From Palsa-504 sp963753195 (GTDB lineage: Bacteria > Actinomycetota > Actinomycetes > Streptosporangiales > Streptosporangiaceae), in contig CAVWBH010000009.1 in NCBI GenBank assembly GCA_963753195.1, positions 868,001 through 932,000 of the forward strand: a stretch of DNA of 64,000 bases. The letters are read 5' to 3'. The notes under the pieces were generated by a model. That model saw only the letters and a program-made list of their open reading frames with translations, made no database searches and was not told the origin of the DNA. This document shows positions 7,211 through 17,387 of the stretch, in pieces. The position numbers were made by a program, and so were the translations under genes. Each line of letters begins with the position of its first letter. Positions within the stretch are counted from its first letter, which is position 1.

Positions 7211-8086
7211 GCCGACGGCGGCGGCGGCGCTGCCGGCCAGGCGGAACCGGGCGGCCAGGCCGGCCTGGGTCAGGTGACGGCTCAGATGGTCCGGCAGGCC
7301 GGCCAGGACCATCCGGGCGGGCGGGCTGGCGCTGATCCGCTGCTGCGCGGTGATCAGGGCGGCCAGGCCGACCGAGTCCCACCCGGCCAGGCCGGCCAGG
7401 TCGAGGACGAGCGACAGATCCGGCGTCCCGGCCAGCAGGCCGTCGATCGTTTCGGTGAGCTGCCCGGCCGAGCTGAGGTCAAGCGGCCCGGTGATGGCCA
7501 CGACGGTGCAGCCGTCTCGGTGCTGGTGGTCCAGGCGGAACTGCGCTTCCGGCGGGCCGAGGGCGAAGCTGATGGTGGCCAGGGTGCCGTCCTCACCGGA
7601 GATGAGGCTGGCCTGGTCGGCGACCTGGCGCACCAGGGACAGGCCGTGGCCGGGCTCGGTCCGCCATTGGGCGGCTGGATTGCGCGTTTCGCCGGACTGG
7701 CCGGATTGGCCGGACGGCCGCGGGGCGGCGTCAGCGGCCAGCGGCGCGCCGTCGTCGCTGATCTCGCACAGCAGGGCATGGTCGGCTCTCCACACCCGCA
7801 GCCGCCCGTGCCCGGCACCGTGGCGGACCGCGTTGGCAGCCAGTTCGTGCACGGCGATGACCAGGTCATCGGCACGGCCCGGCGAGAGACCGGCCTGCGC
7901 GGCATGCGCCGCCACCGCGGCGCGCAGGGCGTACAGCGAATCGGCGTCGAAGGCTTGGTCCAGGATCGGGGCGTCGGCGGCGGCCAGCGGCGCGGACTCG
8001 CCGAGCAAGCCGGGCTCGCTCAGCGGGCTGGACTCGCTCAGCGGGCCGGGCTCCGCCGGCGGGCGGGGTGGAGGGTCAGCGTTCAT
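7199..8086 (-). CDS. Anti-sigma-type ATP-binding protein fused to a STAS domain
   Basis: After a low-complexity N-terminus of Ser/Pro/Glu repeats (to about residue 40), residues 45-180 form an RsbW-like HATPase domain: the N-box VHELAANAVRHG (about 104-115), ISDDGAP for the G1 motif and GHGLSLVRQ for G2. Residues 185-295 form a STAS domain (VVAITGPLDLSS, then GWDSVGLAALI with the Ser that is the usual phosphorylation site in anti-anti-sigma factors). Kinase and antagonist are therefore in one chain, an arrangement suited to partner switching. It overlaps the MEDS gene by 11 bases and is likely co-translated with it. Confidence 0.82.
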   Translation of the reverse strand: MNADPPPRPPAEPGPLSESSPLSEPGLLGESAPLAAADAPILDQAFDADSLYALRAAVAAHAAQAGLSPGRADDLVIAVHELAANAVRHGAGHGRLRVWRADHALLCEISDDGAPLAADAAPRPSGQSGQSGETRNPAAQWRTEPGHGLSLVRQVADQASLISGEDGTLATISFALGPPEAQFRLDHQHRDGCTVVAITGPLDLSSAGQLTETIDGLLAGTPDLSLVLDLAGLAGWDSVGLAALITAQQRISASPPARMVLAGLPDHLSRHLTQAGLAARFRLAGSAAAAVGMLS

Positions 8087-8948
8087 CGATGGTCACCAGG
8101 CTAACGCCGGGGATGTCGCCCGCGCCCAGGAGGACGAACCGGGCGGCGAGGCCGGGACGGCACCGCAGGATCATCCGCCGGGGCGCGGGCAGGCCGCGCG
8201 CCGCGTCCAGGATCATCCGGCTGCACGTGACGTCGATGAAGGCCAGCGGGACCATGTTGACGGTCACGTCGCCGTCGAGCCGTATCGCCTCGGTCAGCGC
8301 GAGGGCCAGGGCGTCGGCGGCCTGATAGTCCAGCTCCCCGGCCAGGCGGATCCCGGCTGGCGCGTACTGCCGGCAGATCCGCAGGACCACGCTGGCGTGG
8401 TACGTGGCGGCCGCGACCGAGCGGGTGTGGAAGGCACCGACCGAGGCCAGCGTGACCGGGTCGAACCGCTCCCGGTCGTACTGGCACAGCACCGACACCG
8501 CGGTGCCGGTCAGCGCGCCCGCGACCTTCTCCTCGAACTCCGGCAGCTGCTCGACCCCGCTGACCGGGCGCAGCGCCCAGCTCATGTCCAGCGCGAGCCG
8601 CAGGCCTGGGAAGCCCTGGTCCCGGCAGCGGTCCATCTCCCTGGTCAGCCAGCTGATGGCCTGCCCGGCGCTGAAGACCTGCCCGGCCAGCAGCCGGCCC
8701 TCGTAGCCCGCCGCGGCCATCTGCCCCGAGGCCAGCGCCGCTTCCACCGCGATGCCGCGCAGGGACAGCTCGGCCGCGGCCCGGTCCGGCGGGGTCTCGC
8801 TGAGCCACACCACCTTCAGGCCGCCGGCCAGCCCGTCCCTGATGAACGCGGCGGTGAGGTCGAGCAGCTCCTCAGGCTCGCCGAACGTCAGGCACGCGTG
8901 ATCGTTCACGGTCAGATCGGTGATCTGCGTGTCCGCGCTGATCGTCAC
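8076..8948 (-). CDS. MEDS-domain sensor with C-terminal STAS-like domain
   Basis: Residues 1 to about 175 resemble the MEDS domain (DNDHACLTFGEPEELLDLTAAFI-like start with VNDHACLTFG at 14-23, then CQYDRERFDPVTL about 155-167), a RecA-like sensory fold first described in methanogens and DcmR. Residues about 185-290 form a STAS-like module (IRLAGELDYQAADAL, INVTFIDVTCSRMI-type core seen here as LAFIDVTCSRMI). First gene of a two-gene unit with the ATPase-STAS protein, so it is probably the input component of a partner-switching circuit. Signal sensed is unknown. Confidence 0.78.
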   Translation of the reverse strand: MTISADTQITDLTVNDHACLTFGEPEELLDLTAAFIRDGLAGGLKVVWLSETPPDRAAAELSLRGIAVEAALASGQMAAAGYEGRLLAGQVFSAGQAISWLTREMDRCRDQGFPGLRLALDMSWALRPVSGVEQLPEFEEKVAGALTGTAVSVLCQYDRERFDPVTLASVGAFHTRSVAAATYHASVVLRICRQYAPAGIRLAGELDYQAADALALALTEAIRLDGDVTVNMVPLAFIDVTCSRMILDAARGLPAPRRMILRCRPGLAARFVLLGAGDIPGVSLVTIDER

Positions 8949-8960
8949 CTGGCCACCTCG

Positions 8961-10607
8961 CTAGGCCGCACGGCCCGCGGTCGCGGCACCGACGGCATCG
9001 ACGGCATCGGCCGGGTCGGCCGGGGCGAGCGGGGCCCGGCCGGCGATGAGATCGGCAGCGCGCTCGGCCATCGCGATGACCGGCGCGTTGGTGTTGCCCC
9101 GGGGCACGGACGGCATCACCGACGCGTCGACGACGCGCAGGCCGGTGACGCCGCGGACCTTCAGCTCGGGGTCGAGCACGCTGCCCCGCCGGTGATCGCC
9201 ACCCATCGCGCAGGTGCCGACCGGATGGTAGAGGGTCACCACGGCGGACCGCACGAAGTCGAGGAGCTCGGCGTCGGAGCGGACGTGCGCGCCGGGCGCG
9301 ATCTCACTGCGGCAGATCGCCGCCATGGGCTTGGCCGTCACGAACTCCCGGGCCATCTTGAGCCCGGCCACCAGGGCCCGGGCGTCCCCGTCATCAGACA
9401 GGTAGCCGGGGTCGATGGCCGGCCGGTGCCTCGGATCGGCGCTGCGGAGCCTGATCCGGCCCCGGCTCTTCACGTCGATCAGGCCGACCAGCACGGTCAT
9501 GGCGCGCTGCACCGGATCGGCCAGGCCCTGGTCGGCGTACGGGGCGGCGAGCACATGCAGCTGCAGGTCCGGCGCGGGCAGGCCCGGCTCGGAATGGGCG
9601 AACCCGCCCGACTCGGCCACGTTACTGGTCAGCGGGCCGCGATGAGTCAGCCGCCAGCGCAGCGCGCCCGCGTTGCCGCTCTTCTCCCACAGGCCGCGCA
9701 GCCGCGGCGTGGACCAGATGACCGGGAGCATCGGATGGTCGGACAGGTTCGCGCCGACCCCCGGGCTGTCGGCGATGACCTCGACGCCGGTCTGGATCAG
9801 GTGGTCGGCCGGTCCGATGCCGGACAGCATGAGCAGCTGCGGGCTGTTGACCGCGCCCGCGGACAGGATGACCTCGCCCGCGGCGCGGGCGGTCTCGGCC
9901 TGGCCGTGCCGCAGGTAAGTCACGCCGGTGGCCCGGCCGTCCTCGATGAGGATCCTGGTGACCAGGGCGTCGGTGTGCACGGTCAGGTTCGGCCGGGACA
10001 TGGCCGGGTGCAGGTAAGCGGTGGCGGCCGAGCAGCGGCGGCCCTTGCGCTGGGTGACCTGGTACCAGCCGACCCCGTCCTGGCGCGGCCCGTTGAAGTC
10101 CGAGTTGGCGGTCGCTCCCTGCTCGCGCGCGGCCGCGATGAAGGCCTCGCAGGCCGGCGACTTGTACCGCAGATCAGCGACGGCCAGCGGGCCGCCCGCG
10201 CCGTGGTAGGCCGACGCCCCGCGCGAGTTGTCCTCAGCCCGCCGGAAATACGGCATGAGGTCCGGGTAGCCCCAGCCCGTGCAGCCGTACTCGTCCTGCC
10301 AGGTCTGGAAATCGTGGGGGTTGCCGCGGATGTAGATCATCGCGTTGATGCTGCTGGATCCGCCCAGGACCTTGCCGCGCGGCCAGTAGATCGACCGGCC
10401 GGCCGCGCGATGCTGCGGGACGGTGGTGTAGTTCCAGTCGTACGAGCTCTGCAGCAGGCGGCTGACCGCGGCGGGAGCCTGGATCTCGTCCGCGCCATCG
10501 GCCGGGCCGGCTTCCAGCAGCAGGACGCTGACGCTGGAATCGGCGGACAGCCGCGCGGCCAGGACACAGCCCGCGCTGCCGGCGCCGACGATGATGTAGT
10601 CGTACAC
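8961..10607 (-). CDS. GMC family FAD-dependent oxidoreductase (choline dehydrogenase-like)
   Basis: A 548-residue GMC flavoprotein. The FAD-binding motif YIIVGAGSAGCVLAARLS is at residues 4-21, the GMC signature GKVLGGSSSINAMIYIRG near 78-95, the second signature GAVNSPQLLMLSGIGP near 251-266, and the catalytic His/His-Asn region TLYHPVGTCAMG and VPRGNTNAPVIAMAERAAD near the end. These enzymes oxidise alcohols; choline or an aliphatic or aromatic alcohol is possible. No betaine aldehyde dehydrogenase is adjacent, so choline is not supported by context. The gene starts with GTG and is divergent from the adenosyltransferase. Confidence 0.9.
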   Translation of the reverse strand: MYDYIIVGAGSAGCVLAARLSADSSVSVLLLEAGPADGADEIQAPAAVSRLLQSSYDWNYTTVPQHRAAGRSIYWPRGKVLGGSSSINAMIYIRGNPHDFQTWQDEYGCTGWGYPDLMPYFRRAEDNSRGASAYHGAGGPLAVADLRYKSPACEAFIAAAREQGATANSDFNGPRQDGVGWYQVTQRKGRRCSAATAYLHPAMSRPNLTVHTDALVTRILIEDGRATGVTYLRHGQAETARAAGEVILSAGAVNSPQLLMLSGIGPADHLIQTGVEVIADSPGVGANLSDHPMLPVIWSTPRLRGLWEKSGNAGALRWRLTHRGPLTSNVAESGGFAHSEPGLPAPDLQLHVLAAPYADQGLADPVQRAMTVLVGLIDVKSRGRIRLRSADPRHRPAIDPGYLSDDGDARALVAGLKMAREFVTAKPMAAICRSEIAPGAHVRSDAELLDFVRSAVVTLYHPVGTCAMGGDHRRGSVLDPELKVRGVTGLRVVDASVMPSVPRGNTNAPVIAMAERAADLIAGRAPLAPADPADAVDAVGAATAGRAA

Positions 10608-10980
10608 GGCGGTCTCTTTCTCGGGGACAAAGGGAACAATAACGTGCCGTGGTCGGACATGGGGCCATTGGGAGGTTCCCGCGACGCGGGCGGGCGCGCG
10701 GGCCGGGGCCCGGGGTTCGGGTCGACGTCAGGGTCCGGCGGGCCCCCGGAGTCCGCCGGACCCTGACGTCGACGATGCTCGCCCGTCGCGAGGACGCGTC
10801 GGCGGCATCAGACACGCACGGTGACAGCGGCGGGCATCCCTGCTTGTCGCGGGCCGCTGCGGCCATCGCATCGATCACTGATCGTAGTCATAAGACGCCG
10901 GATCGTGAGGGAGCGCCGCGTCAGGGGACGGTCACTTTTTGATTGCGGAATCCGGGCCCGAGGTCCCTTAGGGTAGGAGA
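10608..10980. other. 373-bp divergent intergenic region
   Basis: Lies between the GMC oxidoreductase and the adenosyltransferase and holds both start regions. The only structure I can see is the long inverted repeat at 10720-10772. I looked for a cobalamin riboswitch box before the adenosyltransferase and did not find one. The adenosyltransferase start has an AGGAGA ribosome site. Confidence 0.6.
10720..10772. repeat. Long inverted repeat, 21-bp arms with 11-bp spacer
   Basis: Arms 10720-10740 and 10752-10772 are exact reverse complements (GTCGACGTCAGGGTCCGG outward to inward). It sits mid-way in a divergent intergenic region, so it is not where a terminator is expected, and could be a dispersed repeat or a binding site. 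Its sequence is unrelated to the A and B palindrome families. Confidence 0.8.
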
Positions 10981-11580
10981 ATGTCGCGTGATCGCAGCGA
11001 GAACCCGGTCGTGCTGTCCCGCATCTACACCCGCACCGGTGACGACGGCACCACCGCGCTCGGCGACGGCAGCCGTACCGCCAAGACCGACTCCCGCCTG
11101 GCCGCGTACGCCGACGTGGACGAGGCCAACTGCGCCATCGGGGTGGCGATCACCTTCGGTGACCTCCCGGCCGGCATCGCGAGTCTGCTGTCCCGGGTGC
11201 AGAACGAGCTGTTCGACGTGGGCGCCGACCTGGCTACCCCGGTGACGCCCTCGCCCCCGTACCCGCCGCTGCGCATCGACGAGGCCTACGTCACCCGGCT
11301 GGAGGCCGAGTGCGACTCCTACAACGCCGACCTGCCGACGCTGCGCAGCTTCCTGCTGCCCGGCGGGAGCCCAGGGTCGACGCTGCTGCACGTGGCGCGC
11401 ACGGCCATCCGCCGGGCGGAGCGCAGCGCGTGGGCCGCAGTGGGCGAGCACGGCGAGACGGTCAGCCCGTTGCCGGCCCGGTACCTGAACCGGCTGTCCG
11501 ACCTGCTGTTCATCCTGGGCCGGGTGGCCAACGCCGGGCACGGCGACGTGCTGTGGAAGCCGGGCGGCGAGCGCGGCTGA
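10981..11580 (+). CDS. Cob(I)yrinic acid a,c-diamide adenosyltransferase, PduO type
   Basis: A 199-residue PduO/Cob(I)alamin adenosyltransferase that transfers the adenosyl group of ATP to cob(I)alamin to give coenzyme B12. The N-terminal ATP-binding signature YTRTGDDGTTALGDGS is near residues 14-29, followed by KTDSRLAAYADVDEAN; the C-terminal helices RRAERSAW and RYLNRLSDLLFILGRVAN are typical. Placed next to DUF2550 and the atp operon as in other actinomycetes. Ends 3 bases before the convergent DUF2550 stop. Confidence 0.92.
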   Translation: MSRDRSENPVVLSRIYTRTGDDGTTALGDGSRTAKTDSRLAAYADVDEANCAIGVAITFGDLPAGIASLLSRVQNELFDVGADLATPVTPSPPYPPLRIDEAYVTRLEAECDSYNADLPTLRSFLLPGGSPGSTLLHVARTAIRRAERSAWAAVGEHGETVSPLPARYLNRLSDLLFILGRVANAGHGDVLWKPGGERG

Positions 11581-11583
11581 GGC

Positions 11584-12027
11584 TTACAGGCGGACGTCGA
11601 GGTGGGAACCGGGCGGCGCGGCCTCCAGCCAGGAGAGCAGGCCGGTGAGGGCCGGATCGGCCAAGGCCAGATCCACCGGGCTGCTCCCGCTGACCTCGCA
11701 TTCGGCGACGACCCGGCCCGGCCCGAGGATGCTCGCCTCGGCCGCGGTGGCCGGGCGGCGCGCTACCACGGCCAGGTCACGGCGGGAGAAGGCTCGCTCC
11801 GGACGCATCGAGAAGCCGAAAACGCGGTACCAGCAGAAGTCATCGCCCTGGTAGGAGGCGAGGCCCAGGCGCCACGACCCGCCCCGTTTGCGCAGGCCGC
11901 ACTCGACGGTGACGCCGCGGCGCTCGAGCAGGAAACGGCGGGCCGCGATGCCCGAGAAGATCAGGACGAGCAGGATCAGGAAGGCGGCGAAGAGCCAGGC
12001 CGCATCGAGCGCTAGCGCTTCGGCCAA
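11584..12027 (-). CDS. DUF2550 domain-containing membrane protein
   Basis: A 147-residue protein with one N-terminal membrane segment (about residues 10-30) and a cytoplasmic DUF2550 domain (RRGVTVECGLR, WRLGLASYQGDDFCWYRVF, ending in SWLEAAPPG). The family is restricted to actinobacteria and regularly follows atpC; function unknown. Twelve bases downstream of the atpC stop on the same strand, so likely the last gene of the atp transcript. Confidence 0.88.
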   Translation of the reverse strand: MAEALALDAAWLFAAFLILLVLIFSGIAARRFLLERRGVTVECGLRKRGGSWRLGLASYQGDDFCWYRVFGFSMRPERAFSRRDLAVVARRPATAAEASILGPGRVVAECEVSGSSPVDLALADPALTGLLSWLEAAPPGSHLDVRL

Positions 12028-12039
12028 CCTCCTGACCCG

Positions 12040-12438
12040 TCAGGCCTGGCCGGCGGCCCGCAGCCGTGCCCTGGCGTACTTGGCGTCGGCCGGTTCCTCC
12101 GGGCCACCGCCCGCCTCGGCGAGCGCGCTGTCGAGCTCGTGGCGCGCCGCCTCCGTGTCGACTTCGGCCGACAGCTGAGCCTGGGCGGCCAGGATCGCCA
12201 CCCGGTCGTCGGCCACGGACAGGAACCCGCCGCTGACGGCCGCGCGCACGGTGGCCGTCTCCTCGGCGCCTTCCTCGGAGCGGATCTCGACCAGGCTGCC
12301 CTCGGCCAGGACGCCGAACACCGGCGAGTGCCCGGTCAGGACGCCGATGTCGCCCTCGGTGGTCTTGGCGATCACGATCGAGGCCGGGCCGGACCACAGC
12401 TCGCGATCCGGCACGACCAGCGCTACCTGCAGCGTCAC
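12040..12438 (-). CDS. atpC: F1F0 ATP synthase subunit epsilon
   Basis: A 132-residue epsilon subunit: N-terminal beta-sandwich (LQVALVVPDRELWSG, GDIGVLTGHSPVFGVLAEG) and a C-terminal helical region of reduced, Ala-rich composition. Epsilon is part of the central stalk and modulates ATPase activity. Its start overlaps the atpD stop by 4 bases, implying translational coupling. Confidence 0.95.
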   Translation of the reverse strand: MTLQVALVVPDRELWSGPASIVIAKTTEGDIGVLTGHSPVFGVLAEGSLVEIRSEEGAEETATVRAAVSGGFLSVADDRVAILAAQAQLSAEVDTEAARHELDSALAEAGGGPEEPADAKYARARLRAAGQA

Positions 12439-13886
12439 CGCTCCAACTCCCTGGCCTTGCGCTCCACGTCCTCGATCCCGCCGACCATGTAGAACGCCTG
12501 CTCGGGCAGGTTGTCGAACTGTCCCTCGGTGACCGCCTTGAACGAGGAGATGGTCTCGTCCAGCGGCGTGAAGACGCCCGGCTGCCCGGTGAACTGCTCG
12601 GCCACGAACATGGGCTGGGACAGGAACCGCTCGATGCGCCTGGCCCGCTGCACGACGATCTTGTCTTCCTCGCCGAGCTCGTCGACGCCGAGGATGGCGA
12701 TGATGTCCTGGAGCTCGCGGTACCGCTGCAGGATCCGCTGCACCTCACGGGCCACGTCGTAGTGCTCCTGGCCGATGTACCTGGCGTCCAGGATCCGGGA
12801 GGTCGAGTCGAGCGGGTCCACCGCCGGGTAGATGCCCCGCTCGGTGATGGCCCGGGACAGCGTGGTCGTCGCGTCCAGGTGCGCGAACACCGTGTGCGGC
12901 GCCGGGTCGGTGATGTCGTCCGCGGGCACGTAGATCGCCTGCATAGAGGTGATCGAGTGGCCGCGGGTGCTGGTGATGCGTTCCTGCAGCTCGCCCATCT
13001 CGTCGGCCAGCGTCGGCTGGTAGCCCACCGCCGACGGCATCCGGCCGAGCAGGGTAGACACCTCGGAGCCCGCCTGGGTAAAGCGGAAGATGTTGTCGAT
13101 GAACAGCAGCACGTCCTGGTTCTGCACGTCGCGGAAGTACTCGGCCATGGTCAGCGCGGACAGGCCGACCCGCATCCGGACGCCGGGCGGCTCGTCCATC
13201 TGGCCGAACACCAGGGCCGTGTCGGCGATGACACCGGACTCGGTCATCTCCAGGAACAGGTCGTTGCCCTCACGGGTCCGCTCCCCCACCCCGGCGAACA
13301 CCGAGACGCCGCCGAAGTTCCTGGCCACCCGGCGGATCATCTCCTGGATCAGCACCGTCTTGCCCACGCCGGCCCCGCCGAACAGCCCGATCTTCCCGCC
13401 CAGGACGTACGGGGTGAGCAGGTCGATGACCTTGATGCCGGTGGTGAACATCTGGGTTTCCGGCTCGAGCTGGTCGATCGGCGGCGGGTCACGGTGGATC
13501 GACCAGCGTTCGGTGATGTTCAGCGACGAGGTGGGAACGTCGAGCGTCTCGCCGAGGACGTTGAACACGTGCCCCTTGGTCACGTCGCCCACCGGCACCG
13601 AGATCGGCGCCCCGGTGTTGATCACCTCGGCCCCGCGCACCAGGCCGTCGGTGGGCTGCATGGCGATGGCCCGCACGATGTCGTCGCCGATGTGCTGCTC
13701 GACCTCCAGGGTCAGCGTCCGCGTCTCGTCAGCGTAGGTCACGTCCACCTTGAGCGCGAAGTAGATCTCCGGCATCGCCTCGGCCGGGAACTCCACGTCC
13801 ACGACGGGCCCGGTGACCCGCGCGACCCGGCCGGTGCCGAGGGCGGCCTCGCCGCTCTCGGCGGTGTTTTCAGCGGTCGTGGTCAT
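12435..13886 (-). CDS. atpD: F1F0 ATP synthase subunit beta
   Basis: The catalytic subunit, 483 residues. Walker A GGAGVGKT (near 170), the catalytic-Glu region GERTREGNDL, Walker B VLLFIDNIFRF and the ATPase signature PAVDPLDSTS are all present. The regulatory DELSEED loop reads DELGEED here. It carries an acidic, Ala-rich N-terminal extension of about 20 residues. Overlaps atpC by 4 bases and follows atpG by 11. Confidence 0.97.
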   Translation of the reverse strand: MTTTAENTAESGEAALGTGRVARVTGPVVDVEFPAEAMPEIYFALKVDVTYADETRTLTLEVEQHIGDDIVRAIAMQPTDGLVRGAEVINTGAPISVPVGDVTKGHVFNVLGETLDVPTSSLNITERWSIHRDPPPIDQLEPETQMFTTGIKVIDLLTPYVLGGKIGLFGGAGVGKTVLIQEMIRRVARNFGGVSVFAGVGERTREGNDLFLEMTESGVIADTALVFGQMDEPPGVRMRVGLSALTMAEYFRDVQNQDVLLFIDNIFRFTQAGSEVSTLLGRMPSAVGYQPTLADEMGELQERITSTRGHSITSMQAIYVPADDITDPAPHTVFAHLDATTTLSRAITERGIYPAVDPLDSTSRILDARYIGQEHYDVAREVQRILQRYRELQDIIAILGVDELGEEDKIVVQRARRIERFLSQPMFVAEQFTGQPGVFTPLDETISSFKAVTEGQFDNLPEQAFYMVGGIEDVERKARELER

Positions 13887-13897
13887 CTATGTTTTCC

Positions 13898-14803
13898 TCA
13901 CTCACTCATTGCGCTTGCCCCGGCGAGCGCGTTGGCACCGCCGACGATCTCGCTGATTTCCTGGGTGATCTCGGCCTGCCGTGCGTTGTTCGCCTCACGG
14001 GTCAGCGTCTCGATCAGGTCGTTCGCGTTGTCGGTGGCCGCCTTCATGGCCCGCCGGCGCGAGGCCAGCTCGGACGCGGCCGCCTCGAGCATCGCGTAGT
14101 AGATCCGGGCCGCGACATACTGCGGCAGCAGCGCGTCGAGGACCACCTCGGGCGACGGCTCCCACTCGTACTGCGGCAGCGGCCCGGTCGGGGACGGCTC
14201 GTCGGTCTCCTCGATCTGCAGCGGGAGCAGCCTGCGCACCGAGGGCCGCTGGGTCAGCATGGAGATGAAGTCGGTGGCCACCAGGTGGATCTCGTCCACC
14301 CCGCCGCTCTCCGCGGTGAACCGCTCGAGCAGGACCCGGGTGATCGCGTCCGCGTCGGCGTAGCTCGGCGCGGCGGAGAAACCGGTCCAGGACTCGGCCA
14401 CCTCGACCTGGCGGAACCGGTGCCAGCCGACGCCCTTGCGGCCGGCCACATACACCTCCGACGTGATGCCCCGGCCGCGAAGCGCCTCCCGCAGCCGGGC
14501 CGACTCGCGCAGCGCGTTGGCGTTATAGGCGCCGGCGAAGCCCTGATCACTGGTCAGGATCAGCACCGCGGCGCGGGAGGGATGTTCCGGCTCGGCGAGG
14601 AACGGGTGAACGATCGACGTCGACCGGCTGACCAGCGCCTCGACCGCGCGGGTGAGCTCCCGTGCGTACGGCTCGGCGGCGCGCGTCCGCTGCTGCGCGC
14701 GAACGATCCGCGAGGAGGCGATGAGCTCCTGGGCACGGGTGATCTTGGCGATGGACTGGACCGCGGTGATCCGCGCCCTGACCACCCGAAGCTGGGCCGC
14801 CAT
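13898..14803 (-). CDS. atpG: F1F0 ATP synthase subunit gamma
   Basis: The 301-residue central rotor shaft subunit. N-terminal helix AAQLRVVRARITAVQSIAKITRAQELIA and the C-terminal helix AMKAATDNANDLIETLTREANNARQAEITQEI are conserved; the middle carries the Rossmann-like domain (LTSDQGFAGAYNANAL). Three bases separate it from the atpA stop, so the genes are coupled. Confidence 0.96.
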   Translation of the reverse strand: MAAQLRVVRARITAVQSIAKITRAQELIASSRIVRAQQRTRAAEPYARELTRAVEALVSRSTSIVHPFLAEPEHPSRAAVLILTSDQGFAGAYNANALRESARLREALRGRGITSEVYVAGRKGVGWHRFRQVEVAESWTGFSAAPSYADADAITRVLLERFTAESGGVDEIHLVATDFISMLTQRPSVRRLLPLQIEETDEPSPTGPLPQYEWEPSPEVVLDALLPQYVAARIYYAMLEAAASELASRRRAMKAATDNANDLIETLTREANNARQAEITQEISEIVGGANALAGASAMSE

Positions 14804-14806
14804 GCG

Positions 14807-16456
<1,650 letters not shown>

Positions 16457-16493
16457 TGTCCTGCCTGTCTCGTTGGATTCGGTTGGCGGCACG

Positions 16494-17315
16494 TCAGCCC
16501 GCCAGCTCGCGCTTGACCATGGCCAGCCTGGTGGTCACGGTCCCATCTATAAGCTCATCCCCGATCTGGACGGAAATTCCACCCAGCACCTCGGGATCGA
16601 TCACGACATTCAGGTGAATTCTGTGCCCGTAGGTCTGGGCCAGCGCGGCGGTGAGCCGTCGCTGCTGGCTGGCGGACAACTCCACCGCCGTGCGCACCAC
16701 CGCGATCAGCTGCTGCCGGTGCTGCGCCGCGATGTCGGCGCACTCCTCCAGGCCGTCGGTGAGCGTGCGCCCGCGCGGGTGCTCCACCATCTGGCTGATC
16801 AGGGCGAGCGTCACCGGCGTCACCTTGCCGTTCAGCAGGGTGCGCAGCAGCTCGCGTTTGCCCTCGGCGGGCAGGGACGGATCGGCCAGCGCGGCCCGCA
16901 GGCCTGGAGCGCCCGCGACCACCCGGTCGAACCTGAACAGCCCGTCCTCCAGGTCATCCAGGCCGTCGTCCGCATCGGCCGCGATGACCATGGCCTCGGT
17001 GGCGAGCTGCTCGAGCGCGTCGGGCAGGTCACCGGAGCTGGCCCAGTGGGCCTGCGCGGCCGCCACGGCCAGCGCCTCGGTGCGCTCGGTCACCTTCCCG
17101 TGCAGCAGCGAAGCGGCGATCGCGCCTTTCTCTGCCGCGGGCTTGCCCGGGTCGGACAGCGCACGCCGCAGCGCGTGCTCGGTGTCGAGCAGCCCGACGA
17201 CCGAGAACAGCTCGCTGCCGAGCCTGGTGGCCACGGTGGCACTGGTGATGTTCTCCGCCGACAGCTGCTCGGACAGCTCGGCGAAGGATGCCCTACTCGC
17301 ACCGCGCATGCTCAT
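16494..17315 (-). CDS. atpH: F1F0 ATP synthase subunit delta
   Basis: A 273-residue delta (OSCP-like) subunit of the peripheral stalk, longer than the about 180 residues of most bacteria but usual for actinobacteria such as streptomycetes. Conserved end: VVIDPEVLGGISVQIGDELIDGTVTTRLAMVKREL. An internal Met (MRGASRASF, 17309) is an alternative start two codons in. Confidence 0.94.
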   Translation of the reverse strand: MSMRGASRASFAELSEQLSAENITSATVATRLGSELFSVVGLLDTEHALRRALSDPGKPAAEKGAIAASLLHGKVTERTEALAVAAAQAHWASSGDLPDALEQLATEAMVIAADADDGLDDLEDGLFRFDRVVAGAPGLRAALADPSLPAEGKRELLRTLLNGKVTPVTLALISQMVEHPRGRTLTDGLEECADIAAQHRQQLIAVVRTAVELSASQQRRLTAALAQTYGHRIHLNVVIDPEVLGGISVQIGDELIDGTVTTRLAMVKRELAG

Positions 17316-17387
17316 CGCCTTCCGAGCGTACTTCGCAAATTTCTGCCGAACGAGTCATGGTGACAGCGGCCGGCACCGCGGGACGCC

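Noticed and set aside
8961..10607. Choline dehydrogenase BetA
   Set aside because: GMC family is clear, but there is no betaine-aldehyde dehydrogenase or choline transporter beside it.
7350..10766. 1138-codon frame antisense to the STAS and GMC genes
   Set aside because: Arg/Ala/Gly-rich composition without domains; the three minus-strand genes are well supported.
10608..10980. Cobalamin riboswitch before the adenosyltransferase
   Set aside because: No B12-box-like sequence; the main structure is a simple inverted repeat.
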